From positions 1 through 64,000 of the forward strand of contig JBAZJT010000003.1 in the NCBI GenBank assembly GCA_041651175.1: a DNA stretch of 64,000 nucleotides, written 5' to 3'. The position numbers were made by a program, and so were the translations under genes. Every line of letters starts with the position of its first letter. The first letter of the stretch is position 1. Shown one piece after another: positions 49,973 to 57,701 of this stretch. Under the pieces are notes generated by a model. That model did no database searches, had not been told where the DNA came from, and worked only from the letters and a program-made list of their open reading frames with translations. Source of the stretch: Elusimicrobiales bacterium. GTDB lineage: Bacteria > Elusimicrobiota > Elusimicrobia > Elusimicrobiales > Elusimicrobiaceae.

Positions 49973-52429
49973 CTACCCCTCTTTGTCTCCAGAGCCAGCC
50001 TTGACGCGGGACCATTTCCGCACAATCGCAAGCAGAGTCTGGCTGCGCACCGGCTTGGTGATGTAATCATCCATGCCGTTTTTGCGGCAGTATTCCATGG
50101 CATGGGTGGTGGCGTCCGCCGTAAGCGCGATTATGGGTGTGCGGGGCCGCCCGCCTTCCCTTTCCCTGCGCCGTATTTCCACCGCCGCGCGGGAGCCGTC
50201 CATCACCGGCATGTGTATATCCATCAGAATTACGTCGTAATCGTTCTGCCGGGCCAGCTCAACGCCGATTAGGCCGTTGACGGCGTCATCCACGATATAG
50301 CCCGCTTTTGTCAGCATGGTCTTGGTAAGAGAGAGGTTTATCTTGTTGTCCTCCACCACCAGCACCCGTCCCTTGCCGCAGGAGCCGGGGCATGGCGGCG
50401 CGGGGGGCGCGTCTGTTACGCCCGGAACCTCAACAGGGGAGTAGGGCAGCAGTATATGGAAAGTGGAGCCAACGTCTTTTTTAGACTCCACCCACAGCTT
50501 GCCGCCGGCCATGTCCACCAGCGATTTGGTTATTGACAGCCCAAGCCCCATCCCGCCGTAAACGCGGGTATAGGAACCGTCCGCCTGGCTGAAGCGCCCG
50601 AAGGATTTTGAGACGTCCTCTTCCGACATTCCTATGCCGGTGTCGGAAACCTCAAGGTAAAGCCCCGCCTCGCTCACCACCGGCGAGGTGGAGGCGGCAA
50701 AAACCCGCACCGCGCCGGCATCGGTGAATTTTATGGCGTTGGCGACCAGGTTTACCAGTATCTGGCGGACTATGCCGGCGTCGCCGCACATCTCCTCGGC
50801 CAGCGCGCCGGAGGCGGAGCATTCAAAACGCAGGCCCTTGGCCGCCGCGCGCGGGCTAAACATCCTGCACGCCGCCGTTACCACCTCGCGCGGGCAGAAG
50901 CAGGTTTTGCGCAGCTTGCGCCCCCCGGATTCTATTTCCGAAAAGTCCAGTATGTCGTTTGTGATTTCAAGCAGATGCTGCGCCGCCTCCGCTATGGCGG
51001 AGGTGAACTCCTTCTGCTCCGCCGTCTGGCCCGATTCCAGCAGCAGGTCGGCCATGCCGGTTATGGCGTTTAGCGGGGTTCGGATTTCGTGGCTCATGTT
51101 GGCGATAAACTCGGTCTTGGCCTTTCCGGCAGCCTCGGCGCAGTCGCGGGCCTTTACAAGCTCGTCCTCCAGCCGTTTGCGGTCGGTTATATCGCGCGCG
51201 ACGCACATCGTCGCGCTGCCGCCCATGTACGGGATGCGGGAGGCGCTTACCTCCACCAGCACGCGGCTGCCGTCCTTGTGCAGCAGGCTCAGCTCGGCCA
51301 GGGCGGGCTTGTCCGCCAGGGATTCCAGAAACGCAGCCGCCACGGGCTGCGACTCCGGCGCGATGCAGCCCAGATACTGCCTGCCTATCATATTCTCGCC
51401 GCCGCAGCCCACCATCTCCGCGCCGGCCTGGTTTACAAAAGCTATTTTCCCGTCCACGGAAATGCACACGCCCTCACGCGCGTTTTCCACCAGGGCGGAG
51501 TATTTCCGCTCGTTTTCCCGCATGCTTTCGTCAAAGGTGCGGCGCGCGGTTATATCCTCGCTTATGCCGGAGAGCATGGTTACCATGTTGCCGCTGTTCA
51601 GTATGGGCGAGATTATTGTGCGTATCCATTTCACGTTGCCCGTGCCGGTGATTATGCGGTATTCCTGCTCCAGCGGCTCCGGCCAGGCCTGCGAGAGCGC
51701 GCCCAGCACCCGCTGCCTGTCCTGAGGATGAATGAAATCCGCAAGGTTTTTTCCGGCGCGCAAAAATTCCTGCGCGGGCGTTTCGTATATTTTTTCAAAC
51801 GCCGGATTGATGAATATGATGCTTTTCATGCCGGGCGAGGCGAACCAGAACACCACCGGCAGGCTTTGCGCCAGCCAGTTGAGCTTGCGCTCGCTGTCAA
51901 ACAGGCATTCCTCCGTCTTTGCGGAGGCGCCGGCATCGCGCGCTATCACAAAAAATGCCCTGTTCCCGCCCCATCGGCTGTAAACCACTGAAGCATCCGC
52001 GGTCACGTTTCCGTTCTCCCGCGTCCGCAATGTTATGCGGCAGCGCACGAAGCGGCTCAGCCGGGCCTGCTCCAGAATCATCTCCGCCGTTGACGCCGCC
52101 GGAAACCGGGCAATGCGGGCGATTTCAATGCACTCCAAATCGTGGCGGGCAAAACCCAGCTTTGTCTCCGTCGCAGGATTCATGGTGATTATTTTGCCTT
52201 CGTTAGAAAGGACTAGCACGCAATCATCCAGAGAGTCAAAAAAGGCCTGAAGATTTTCATTGGAGCGCGACAATTCCTCTTTTGCGCGGCGCAGACGCGC
52301 CGTCTCGTCCTCTAGACGACGGGCTGTCTCGGCAAGTTCGGTTATTTTTTTGGTGGAATCATCACAACCACGCGCCTTAGGCGCGCACTGCACGCTAAAC
52401 CTGCGGAAAAGCATCCCCAGAAATGACAT
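49973..52429 (-). CDS. Hybrid PAS-sensor histidine kinase/response regulator
   Basis: An 818-residue cytoplasmic hybrid kinase without membrane helices. A coiled coil (about 25-60) leads to three PAS domains (about 60-180, 185-310, 320-430); then a HisKA dimerisation helix with the phospho-His in FIANMSHEIRTPLNA (near 447), an HATPase domain with DTGIGMSEED and GMGLGLSITKSL (near 620), and a receiver domain with the acceptor Asp in VILMDIHMPVMDG (near 737) and KP in ITKPV. PAS domains suggest sensing of redox, small ligands or light; the ligand is unknown and no output regulator is adjacent. It has its own promoter at 52460-52487. The 3' end abuts the tandem duplication. Confidence 0.93.
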   Translation of the reverse strand: MSFLGMLFRRFSVQCAPKARGCDDSTKKITELAETARRLEDETARLRRAKEELSRSNENLQAFFDSLDDCVLVLSNEGKIITMNPATETKLGFARHDLECIEIARIARFPAASTAEMILEQARLSRFVRCRITLRTRENGNVTADASVVYSRWGGNRAFFVIARDAGASAKTEECLFDSERKLNWLAQSLPVVFWFASPGMKSIIFINPAFEKIYETPAQEFLRAGKNLADFIHPQDRQRVLGALSQAWPEPLEQEYRIITGTGNVKWIRTIISPILNSGNMVTMLSGISEDITARRTFDESMRENERKYSALVENAREGVCISVDGKIAFVNQAGAEMVGCGGENMIGRQYLGCIAPESQPVAAAFLESLADKPALAELSLLHKDGSRVLVEVSASRIPYMGGSATMCVARDITDRKRLEDELVKARDCAEAAGKAKTEFIANMSHEIRTPLNAITGMADLLLESGQTAEQKEFTSAIAEAAQHLLEITNDILDFSEIESGGRKLRKTCFCPREVVTAACRMFSPRAAAKGLRFECSASGALAEEMCGDAGIVRQILVNLVANAIKFTDAGAVRVFAASTSPVVSEAGLYLEVSDTGIGMSEEDVSKSFGRFSQADGSYTRVYGGMGLGLSITKSLVDMAGGKLWVESKKDVGSTFHILLPYSPVEVPGVTDAPPAPPCPGSCGKGRVLVVEDNKINLSLTKTMLTKAGYIVDDAVNGLIGVELARQNDYDVILMDIHMPVMDGSRAAVEIRRREREGGRPRTPIIALTADATTHAMEYCRKNGMDDYITKPVRSQTLLAIVRKWSRVKAGSGDKEG

Positions 52430-52459
52430 AGTTTTTTTACCACAATCTATCTAACCTAT

Positions 52460-52487
52460 ATTATATGGTTTTTGTAGTCTTTTTCAA
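52460..52487 (-). promoter_or_regulatory. Sigma-70-like promoter of the hybrid kinase gene
   Basis: On the minus strand TTGAAA (52482-52487) and TATAAT (52460-52465) are separated by 16 bp. The start would be near 52453, giving a leader of about 24 nt; the ribosome site before the ATG is weak. Confidence 0.65.
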
Positions 52488-52525
52488 TGCCTTTTTTGGC
52501 GGAGAGCTATTTTGTAGGATGAGAC

Positions 52526-53392
52526 ATGCATATCTTTCAGGTGTTGTTGCTCTGCCACGCGGTTTTCGCCTTCGGAGATTTCAAGCCGTTTGTTACGTCC
52601 GCTTCCGTCAAGCAGCAGGCGGCGGAGATGGATTTCTGCAAAATCGGCAGGACGGTGGCCATCGTCGGCTACTGCGGCGGGGGAAGGGACAAATCGGCCT
52701 CGGTAATTTCGCCCAAGGCATGCCTGGATGTGATAAACCCGCTGAAAGAAGCGTTCCGCTCGCTTTATCCCGCAGCAAAACTGGATGTTTACGAAAAGTT
52801 GTCCCCAAAAGAAGCCGCGGCCGCCATAGCGGGGCGGGACGTTTTCGGTTTCATTCTGATAGGGGCCGGAGGCCCTGACGGCAAATTTGTGCTTGACCAG
52901 TCCGGCTCCGCCATATATCCCGAACCAGGCGACTGCCCGGGGCAGCATGTCGATTTTTTTGCGGGTTTTTTCTCGCACAGCAAGTACTCGCGCGTCCAGC
53001 CCGCTCCATCATACGACAAGGCGCAGGTCATCAGCCGGTTCGAGACGCCGCCCCCGGCGAAATATGTTAAGGACTCCTGGCCCCGCACATGCCGGACGGA
53101 TATGGCATTCGTCTATCCCACCGCCACATTCGCCGGCAGGATGGGAACGGATACGGAAACTTTCATAAAAACGCTTTCGGACGCCAGGCAAGCGCAGATG
53201 CTCAAAGCCCTCAAAGCCGCCTGCGCGCGCTGCGGCAGGCAACAGCAAACGGAAGAGGGGGAATTGTCAAAAATCTGCCCGCCGGCCTCCGACATTTGCC
53301 GGACCATGCTCATAGCTGGCGAGGACAGCCCCGTGGTGGAGCGCAATTTCTGCCGGTGGATATACGACGCGCAGTATGAGGAGGCTAAATGA
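52526..53392 (+). CDS. Secreted protein of unknown function, upstream of a flavin reductase
   Basis: A 288-residue exported protein. The N-terminus MHIFQVLLLCHAVFAFG is a short signal peptide. The mature part has nine or more cysteines (FCKIGRT, GYCGGG, KACLDV, GDCPGQ, TCRTD, CARCGRQ, ICPPASDICR, FCRW), suggesting disulfides and a periplasmic or surface location. FILIGAGGPDGKFVLDQSG is the most fold-like stretch. AGGA precedes the ATG. It overlaps the flavin reductase gene by 4 bases (ATGA), though one product is exported and the other cytoplasmic. No family recognised. Confidence 0.7.
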   Translation: MHIFQVLLLCHAVFAFGDFKPFVTSASVKQQAAEMDFCKIGRTVAIVGYCGGGRDKSASVISPKACLDVINPLKEAFRSLYPAAKLDVYEKLSPKEAAAAIAGRDVFGFILIGAGGPDGKFVLDQSGSAIYPEPGDCPGQHVDFFAGFFSHSKYSRVQPAPSYDKAQVISRFETPPPAKYVKDSWPRTCRTDMAFVYPTATFAGRMGTDTETFIKTLSDARQAQMLKALKAACARCGRQQQTEEGELSKICPPASDICRTMLIAGEDSPVVERNFCRWIYDAQYEEAK

Positions 53393-53961
53393 AAGTTGTC
53401 GCATTCAACGGAAGCGCAAGAAGAGACGGCAACACCGCCGCGCTGATACGCCATGTATTTGCGGAGCTGGAGAAAGAGGGCATAGAAACCGAGATGATAC
53501 AGCTGGCGGGCCGCAATATCACGGGCTGCGCGGCCTGTTACAAATGTTTTGAGACGAAAAACCGCCGCTGCGCGCTGGGCGGAGAGATGAACGAATTCAT
53601 CGCAAAAATGGAGGAGGCGGATGCAATCATACTCGCCTCGCCGACGTATTTCGCGGACATCACCCCGTCTATAAAAGCGCTGATGGAGAGGGCCGGGTTT
53701 GTGGCGCGGGCCAACGGCAACATGTTCCGGCGCAAAGCCGGCGCGGCGGTGGTGTCCGTGCGCCGCGGCGGGGCGATACACGCCTTTGATTCGCTGAATC
53801 ACTTCTTCACCATAGAGGAGATGGTAGTGGTAGGTTCCAACTACTGGAACGCCGGCATGGGGCTGGAACCGGGCGAAGTGGAAAAAGACGCCGAAGGCGT
53901 GGAAACGATGCGTGTTCTTGGCCGCAATATGGCCTGGCTGCTAAAAAAAATCTCCGGGTAA
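53389..53961 (+). CDS. NAD(P)H-dependent FMN reductase / iron-sulfur flavoprotein family
   Basis: A 190-residue flavodoxin-fold protein. The FMN phosphate loop GSARRDGNT is at 8-16, followed by ITGCAACYKCFETKNRRCAL with four cysteines as in the iron-sulfur flavoprotein branch, and ASPTYFADITPSIKALMERAG, the second flavin loop. The spacing C-x2-C-x2-C-x7-C is close to, but not exactly, the ISF cluster motif. Role is likely low-molecular-weight electron transfer or quinone/FMN reduction in anaerobic metabolism. A long inverted repeat follows. Confidence 0.87.
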   Translation: MKVVAFNGSARRDGNTAALIRHVFAELEKEGIETEMIQLAGRNITGCAACYKCFETKNRRCALGGEMNEFIAKMEEADAIILASPTYFADITPSIKALMERAGFVARANGNMFRRKAGAAVVSVRRGGAIHAFDSLNHFFTIEEMVVVGSNYWNAGMGLEPGEVEKDAEGVETMRVLGRNMAWLLKKISG

Positions 53962-53970
53962 ACCGCAGTG

Positions 53971-54015
53971 AATGATGACGGCGGCTGGCGCGTCGCGCCA
54001 GCCGCCGTCATCATT
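53971..54015. terminator. Perfect 21-bp inverted repeat between convergent genes
   Basis: 53971-53991 pairs perfectly with 53995-54015 around a three-base loop. It lies between the convergent flavin reductase and secreted protein genes, so it is probably a bidirectional terminator, though T runs are poor on both sides (GTGTTTG on plus). Confidence 0.7.
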
Positions 54016-54030
54016 GTGTTTGCGTATGTT

Positions 54031-55158
54031 CTAATCGCTAAGCCACCAGGAAGTGGGGCTGGAATCCCCGTAATCCACCACGAAACCGCGCGAGGAGCCT
54101 ATCGCATAGCCGCCGGTTACCGCATGCCCGTTCACCTTTTCCGCTGAACGGTTGGACGAGGCCCAGCGGTACATCAGGTCCGGGTCAAAGAAATGAAGCA
54201 CGCGGTACGGGCCGTCCGGCCTCACGCTCCAGTCATACAATCCCAATGTATCTAGGACGGACTGCTCACTGGGCGCGCGGGTGTGAAGAAGGCGTTTTGG
54301 GATGTAGAAAGTCCGGCTCCAGTCATCATCGTATTCCGTAACGCCGGCCACGCGCAGCACGGCCGCCGCCAGATTGGCACAGCACGCGCCCTCCTTATGA
54401 AGCGGGCGCTGGTTTATGCCGAAGCGGGTATAGACCTTCTCGCTTTCATAGGCTTTCACGAAACGCACGGCCTCCGCGCAGGATTGCGGTGAAACCAGGA
54501 ATGTGGCAAAGGCAACCCTGTCCTTCATCTTTGAAACCTCGCCGAAGTCCGCCTCCACCTGCTCGCGGGTTTGCATTATGCCCGGGACATGCCCGAAAAA
54601 CACATTGTAGCCCATGTTGCTCCACCACATGGAGAGATACGACTTTGAGTTGCTGGCGTCGGTCTGTCCGGTAACAACCGTTGTCCTGCCGGAATCGGAA
54701 ACGCAGCCTATCTCAAACGCCACGTGGCCGACGGAATGGTCATCGCCCATCGCATTGGAAAAGTAACTCCTGAACATGGAGGTGGCGCTGCTCCAGTCCA
54801 TATCCTTGGGCGAGCGGAGTATATTGAGCGTTATGTAATTCTTTTTCTGGCGGTAAGTTCTCTCCGCCGCCCTGGAGAATTTTTTCGCATACCGCTTTTC
54901 ACGGTCCGCTTTTTCTTCCGGGGTCTGCCCGCCTGACAGGCGCGTTTCTTCCGGCCTTTCCGCAGGCACAGGGATGGGAACCGATATCTCCAGCGCGGCG
55001 TCCGGCAGCGCCGGAATTCCCCCAGCTCCGGCTGAATCGCGTGCCGGCAGGCATAAAGCCGACGCAAGCAGCAGCGCGCCAAACACAGGTTTTACGCCGG
55101 AAAAACCGGAAAGACTGCGCCAGTCTGGGAACACAATCGAGTTCGCTGAATTGTTCAT
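54031..55158 (-). CDS. Secreted protein with possible permuted papain-like (NlpC/P60-type) fold
   Basis: A 375-residue exported protein. An N-terminal hydrophobic stretch (about 20-40, GALLLASALCLPARDSAGA) acts as signal peptide or anchor. Later SVGHVAFEIGC puts a histidine on a beta strand, and KEGACCANLAAAVLRVAG puts cysteines at the head of a helix; His before Cys is the order in circularly permuted papain-fold peptidases (YiiX/DUF4105-like). That assignment is inference from these two motifs. I use ATG 55158, with GGGAG five bases upstream, over ATG 55170. The gap upstream (55159-55500) holds no gene. Confidence 0.6.
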   Translation of the reverse strand: MNNSANSIVFPDWRSLSGFSGVKPVFGALLLASALCLPARDSAGAGGIPALPDAALEISVPIPVPAERPEETRLSGGQTPEEKADREKRYAKKFSRAAERTYRQKKNYITLNILRSPKDMDWSSATSMFRSYFSNAMGDDHSVGHVAFEIGCVSDSGRTTVVTGQTDASNSKSYLSMWWSNMGYNVFFGHVPGIMQTREQVEADFGEVSKMKDRVAFATFLVSPQSCAEAVRFVKAYESEKVYTRFGINQRPLHKEGACCANLAAAVLRVAGVTEYDDDWSRTFYIPKRLLHTRAPSEQSVLDTLGLYDWSVRPDGPYRVLHFFDPDLMYRWASSNRSAEKVNGHAVTGGYAIGSSRGFVVDYGDSSPTSWWLSD

Positions 55159-55170
55159 TCGCTCTCCCAT

Positions 55171-55500
55171 GCGTTTGCCTAGAATAACCGCCGCATAAAT
55201 TATTCAAAATCAGCGCCTGCCGCGAATGAGCCAAAGGACCCATCCCGTTCCGTCCGGGTTGAGGGCGCGATACATAGTTCTGATTCGCCGGGCACATTTC
55301 AGCAGCTATAACTTATCAGCCAGTTTGAGAAAAAGTTGCAGCTAGTTTGAGAATTTTCGCCGTTGGTCCCGCGCCCATGCGCGCGAAGCAATTTGTTGTT
55401 GTGATTTCTTTTTTTGCTCCTTTTTTTCTTTGTTGACACTGTGGATACTGTGGATAACTTTAGCGGTCCCTGCCGGCAAGATGGCAGGGACCGCTTATTT
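55171..55500. other. Gene-free junction before the phage-tail module
   Basis: This 330-base gap separates the ordinary chromosome from the tail module. It holds a pyrimidine-rich stretch (55404-55430), TTGACA at 55433-55438 without a matching -10, two back-to-back nine-base words TGTGGATAC and TGTGGATAA (55440-55457; the second is a perfect DnaA box read on the minus strand), and the hairpin at 55462-55495. Nothing else is visible. Confidence 0.5.
55462..55495. terminator. Terminator at the end of the tail module
   Basis: A perfect 13-bp stem (55462-55474 with 55483-55495) with an eight-base loop begins six bases past the last tail gene. On the plus strand TATTTT follows; on the minus strand AAAGTT. 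Confidence 0.65.
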
Positions 55501-56013
55501 TCATGGTTGAGTGGGCCAAACAGGCTTCGTCGGGTCGCACGTGGCAGGGAAATCACGCAATGCCTGGCGGTAGGCATTCCAAGCCGTTTTTTGCTTGGGA
55601 TTAAGCGGCACATCGCTAACCTGCGTCCAGTCGCATGCGCTCAATAAACCATTGCGGCGGGTACGGATGGCCGCCAGAGCGAGAACTGCTGAAAATTTCC
55701 AGGAAGCGCCATCCCAACTGTGGGACTCGCTCGGACGCGGCGCTGTTGTAAATTCGTAAGGAACAACGCCGATTGACGCCATCACCACAGGGATACCGTC
55801 GCTTTTGCGGTAGAACTTCTGTCCGCGTAAGTCCGGTTGCAGCGTCCAGGCGCCATCCTTGAATACGGCAACCTGCTGCGTACCCGGCGGTGGCGGAACC
55901 TGCTCAGTGGCATCTGCCGGTATGAGATATTTCCCCGGTTCCAACGGCGACGCGTCGGCGGTGGATGCAAACAAAAACTCTCCGGTCCTGGGACTGTAGT
56001 TGTAGATTCGCAT
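55501..56013 (-). CDS. Phage tail fibre assembly-like protein
   Basis: A 170-residue protein. The start RIYNYSPRTGEFLFASTADASPLEPGKYLIPADAT and the PPPPGTQQVAVFKDGAWTL stretch match tail fibre assembly/caudoviral chaperone proteins, which start with a fibre-like domain; the end (LLSACDWTQVSDVPLNPKQKTAWNAYRQALRDFP) is the common DUF4376-like C-terminal part. Such proteins help trimerise the fibre encoded just upstream. It is the last gene of the leftward tail module. Confidence 0.82.
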   Translation of the reverse strand: MRIYNYSPRTGEFLFASTADASPLEPGKYLIPADATEQVPPPPGTQQVAVFKDGAWTLQPDLRGQKFYRKSDGIPVVMASIGVVPYEFTTAPRPSESHSWDGASWKFSAVLALAAIRTRRNGLLSACDWTQVSDVPLNPKQKTAWNAYRQALRDFPATCDPTKPVWPTQP

Positions 56014-56022
56014 AGTGTCTCC

Positions 56023-57147
56023 TTAATACTTTATCCAGAACATGCAGGCCGCGTTCATCATGCGCGTCTCGGCAGCGATGCGGGGTGTTCCATGTGTGCC
56101 GTCAGTCATGGCAGCCTCTGCCTTGCTGGTATCCGCAGCGTGATTCCACGTATAGGAGGCGGGGTCGCCAGCGTATTGTACGCTATAGGTACTGCCAGAC
56201 TGGTCAAGAGGCGACGTCAGATGATGGAAGTGTCCCTGAAAAGCGTCATCCTGTTTTGAGCCGAAAACGCGGGCAGCGTCTATGCCCGCTCCGTCGTCCC
56301 AGTTGCGCAAAACAAGCGCGCGCCAGTCAAATATCTGGAAGGTGGTGCTTCCGTCGCCGAATCCGAGTCCCGGCGCCCACACCCAGCAGGTATGCGAGCC
56401 GGACTGCGAGCCGCTGGTAACCACCGCCGCCCCGCCTGGCGATGCTGACACCTCAAAGGCGTCCGCTGAAAAGCCGTCGGCAATCACATAATACACAGTT
56501 CCCGCCGCAAGTCCGGTCGGGAGGCTGCCGTTGGTCGTAAAGCGCACGTTGTCGCCTATGGAAAGGCCATGCGCCGGCGCGGAAATAACCGCAGGCGACG
56601 CTATGGATATTGTGGCCGCAAACGTCGGCACCAGTTTCTGAAAAAGCGCCGCGTATGCGCTGCGTGAAAGCGTCGCGCCGTTGAGCTTGATGAACCCCGG
56701 ACGTGCGGCCCTGCTCGCGCTGAACACAATATCTCCCACCTGCGCGGCCTCCCCCGCAAGATTTACCGGCTGGAAAGCGACCCCGTCGTAAACCACGCAA
56801 ATAACCGCGCCGGCGGCTATATCGCCCGGCGACATTTCCGTAACGCCATTTTTTTTGATAGCAACCGCGCCCAGACCGTTGACATTAAGCGTCGCGGGTC
56901 CGGTATTGGCGCTGGCCGCCTTAAACCATATCGGGAATCCGGCCACATATTCCGGCAGCGCGGGCGACAGCGCGACCGCGTATGCGTTATTAGCCCCTGA
57001 ATCCTCCGCATAGTCCAGCGCGCCGTCCCCGTCAACATCCCGGCCCAGATGCCGCTGGTTATTGAGGGCGGTCAGTAACGCCGCCCTTATTACCGTCCCC
57101 GCGATTCCGCCCTGCGGGTTTGCGTCCACAAATACCGTTTTTGCCAT
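56023..57147 (-). CDS. Phage tail fibre protein with collar-type C-terminus
   Basis: A 374-residue fibre. The N-terminal part (RAALLTALNNQRHLGRDVDGDGALDYAEDSGANNAY, then GPATLNVNGLGAVAIKKNG and GDIAAGAVICVVYDG) is the standard fibre segment of Mu- and P2-like phages. The middle has a beta-rich PAHGLSIGDNVRFTTNGSLP domain, and the C-terminal RVFGSKQDDAFQGHFHHL plus a closing MMNAACMFWIKY fits a tail-collar tip. It binds receptors or forms part of a spike. Its start overlaps the previous gene's stop. Confidence 0.87.
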   Translation of the reverse strand: MAKTVFVDANPQGGIAGTVIRAALLTALNNQRHLGRDVDGDGALDYAEDSGANNAYAVALSPALPEYVAGFPIWFKAASANTGPATLNVNGLGAVAIKKNGVTEMSPGDIAAGAVICVVYDGVAFQPVNLAGEAAQVGDIVFSASRAARPGFIKLNGATLSRSAYAALFQKLVPTFAATISIASPAVISAPAHGLSIGDNVRFTTNGSLPTGLAAGTVYYVIADGFSADAFEVSASPGGAAVVTSGSQSGSHTCWVWAPGLGFGDGSTTFQIFDWRALVLRNWDDGAGIDAARVFGSKQDDAFQGHFHHLTSPLDQSGSTYSVQYAGDPASYTWNHAADTSKAEAAMTDGTHGTPRIAAETRMMNAACMFWIKY

Positions 57148-57701
57148 TATGCTTCCTCCCCGTCGTAGACATAGTTTACCAGCGTATGCGCCGGCTTCAG
57201 CTTCTCAAAAAGAACCTCCACCTCAGCCGCCGGATACGACAATGCTTCCCCGCAGCGCGCGACGCCGCACCGCGCGAATTCGCCTACTTGCGTAAGCCCG
57301 CGCACCGTCCACATCCAGCGTATTTCCGGCGCGCCTAGTATGTCGCCGCACCGCGCACCGCCGCATATCATGGGGACATATTCGTCTATGGTTATCGCCT
57401 GCCCCAGCATTGCGGCGAGGTCTACGAAATATTGACGGCTCAATCCGCCTATTGCCGTCATTTTTCTTACAACCTCGGCCCGACGTCTGGCCAGCGTCGC
57501 GTCTGCGGCTGGCGTGATGCCATAACGCTGTTCCCAGTCGCCGATGGTTTTAATCGCGCGGTCGGGCAGTATCTCATTAAGAAAGTCATCAGCGGCGGCG
57601 GATGCGTGGTCCAGCTCCGCGCCCTGCGCCGCGACGAGCTTGTCGTAATCCCCGCCTAACGGCAGCGGCGTCAGCAGTTTCAGGACATCGGCATTATTCA
57701 C
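57147..57701 (-). CDS. DUF2313/YmfQ-like phage tail protein
   Basis: A 184-residue tail protein of the YmfQ/DUF2313 group found in Mu-like tails between baseplate and fibre genes. ADVLKLLTPLPLG, the DFLNEILPDRAIKTIGDWEQRYGI stretch and ARRRAEVVRKMTAIGGLSRQYFVDLAAMLG are diagnostic. I start at GTG 57701, overlapping the giant fibre stop as GTGA with AAGGGGGG upstream; ATG 57731 is less likely. Its presence is the best evidence that this is a phage-type tail rather than an ordinary adhesin locus. Confidence 0.84.
   Translation of the reverse strand: MNNADVLKLLTPLPLGGDYDKLVAAQGAELDHASAAADDFLNEILPDRAIKTIGDWEQRYGITPAADATLARRRAEVVRKMTAIGGLSRQYFVDLAAMLGQAITIDEYVPMICGGARCGDILGAPEIRWMWTVRGLTQVGEFARCGVARCGEALSYPAAEVEVLFEKLKPAHTLVNYVYDGEEA

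Noticed and set aside
49845..50066. 73-residue plus-strand frame at the end of the GT-C gene
   Set aside because: It is the second copy of the tandem duplication read in the original frame and then antisense to the hybrid kinase; not an independent gene.
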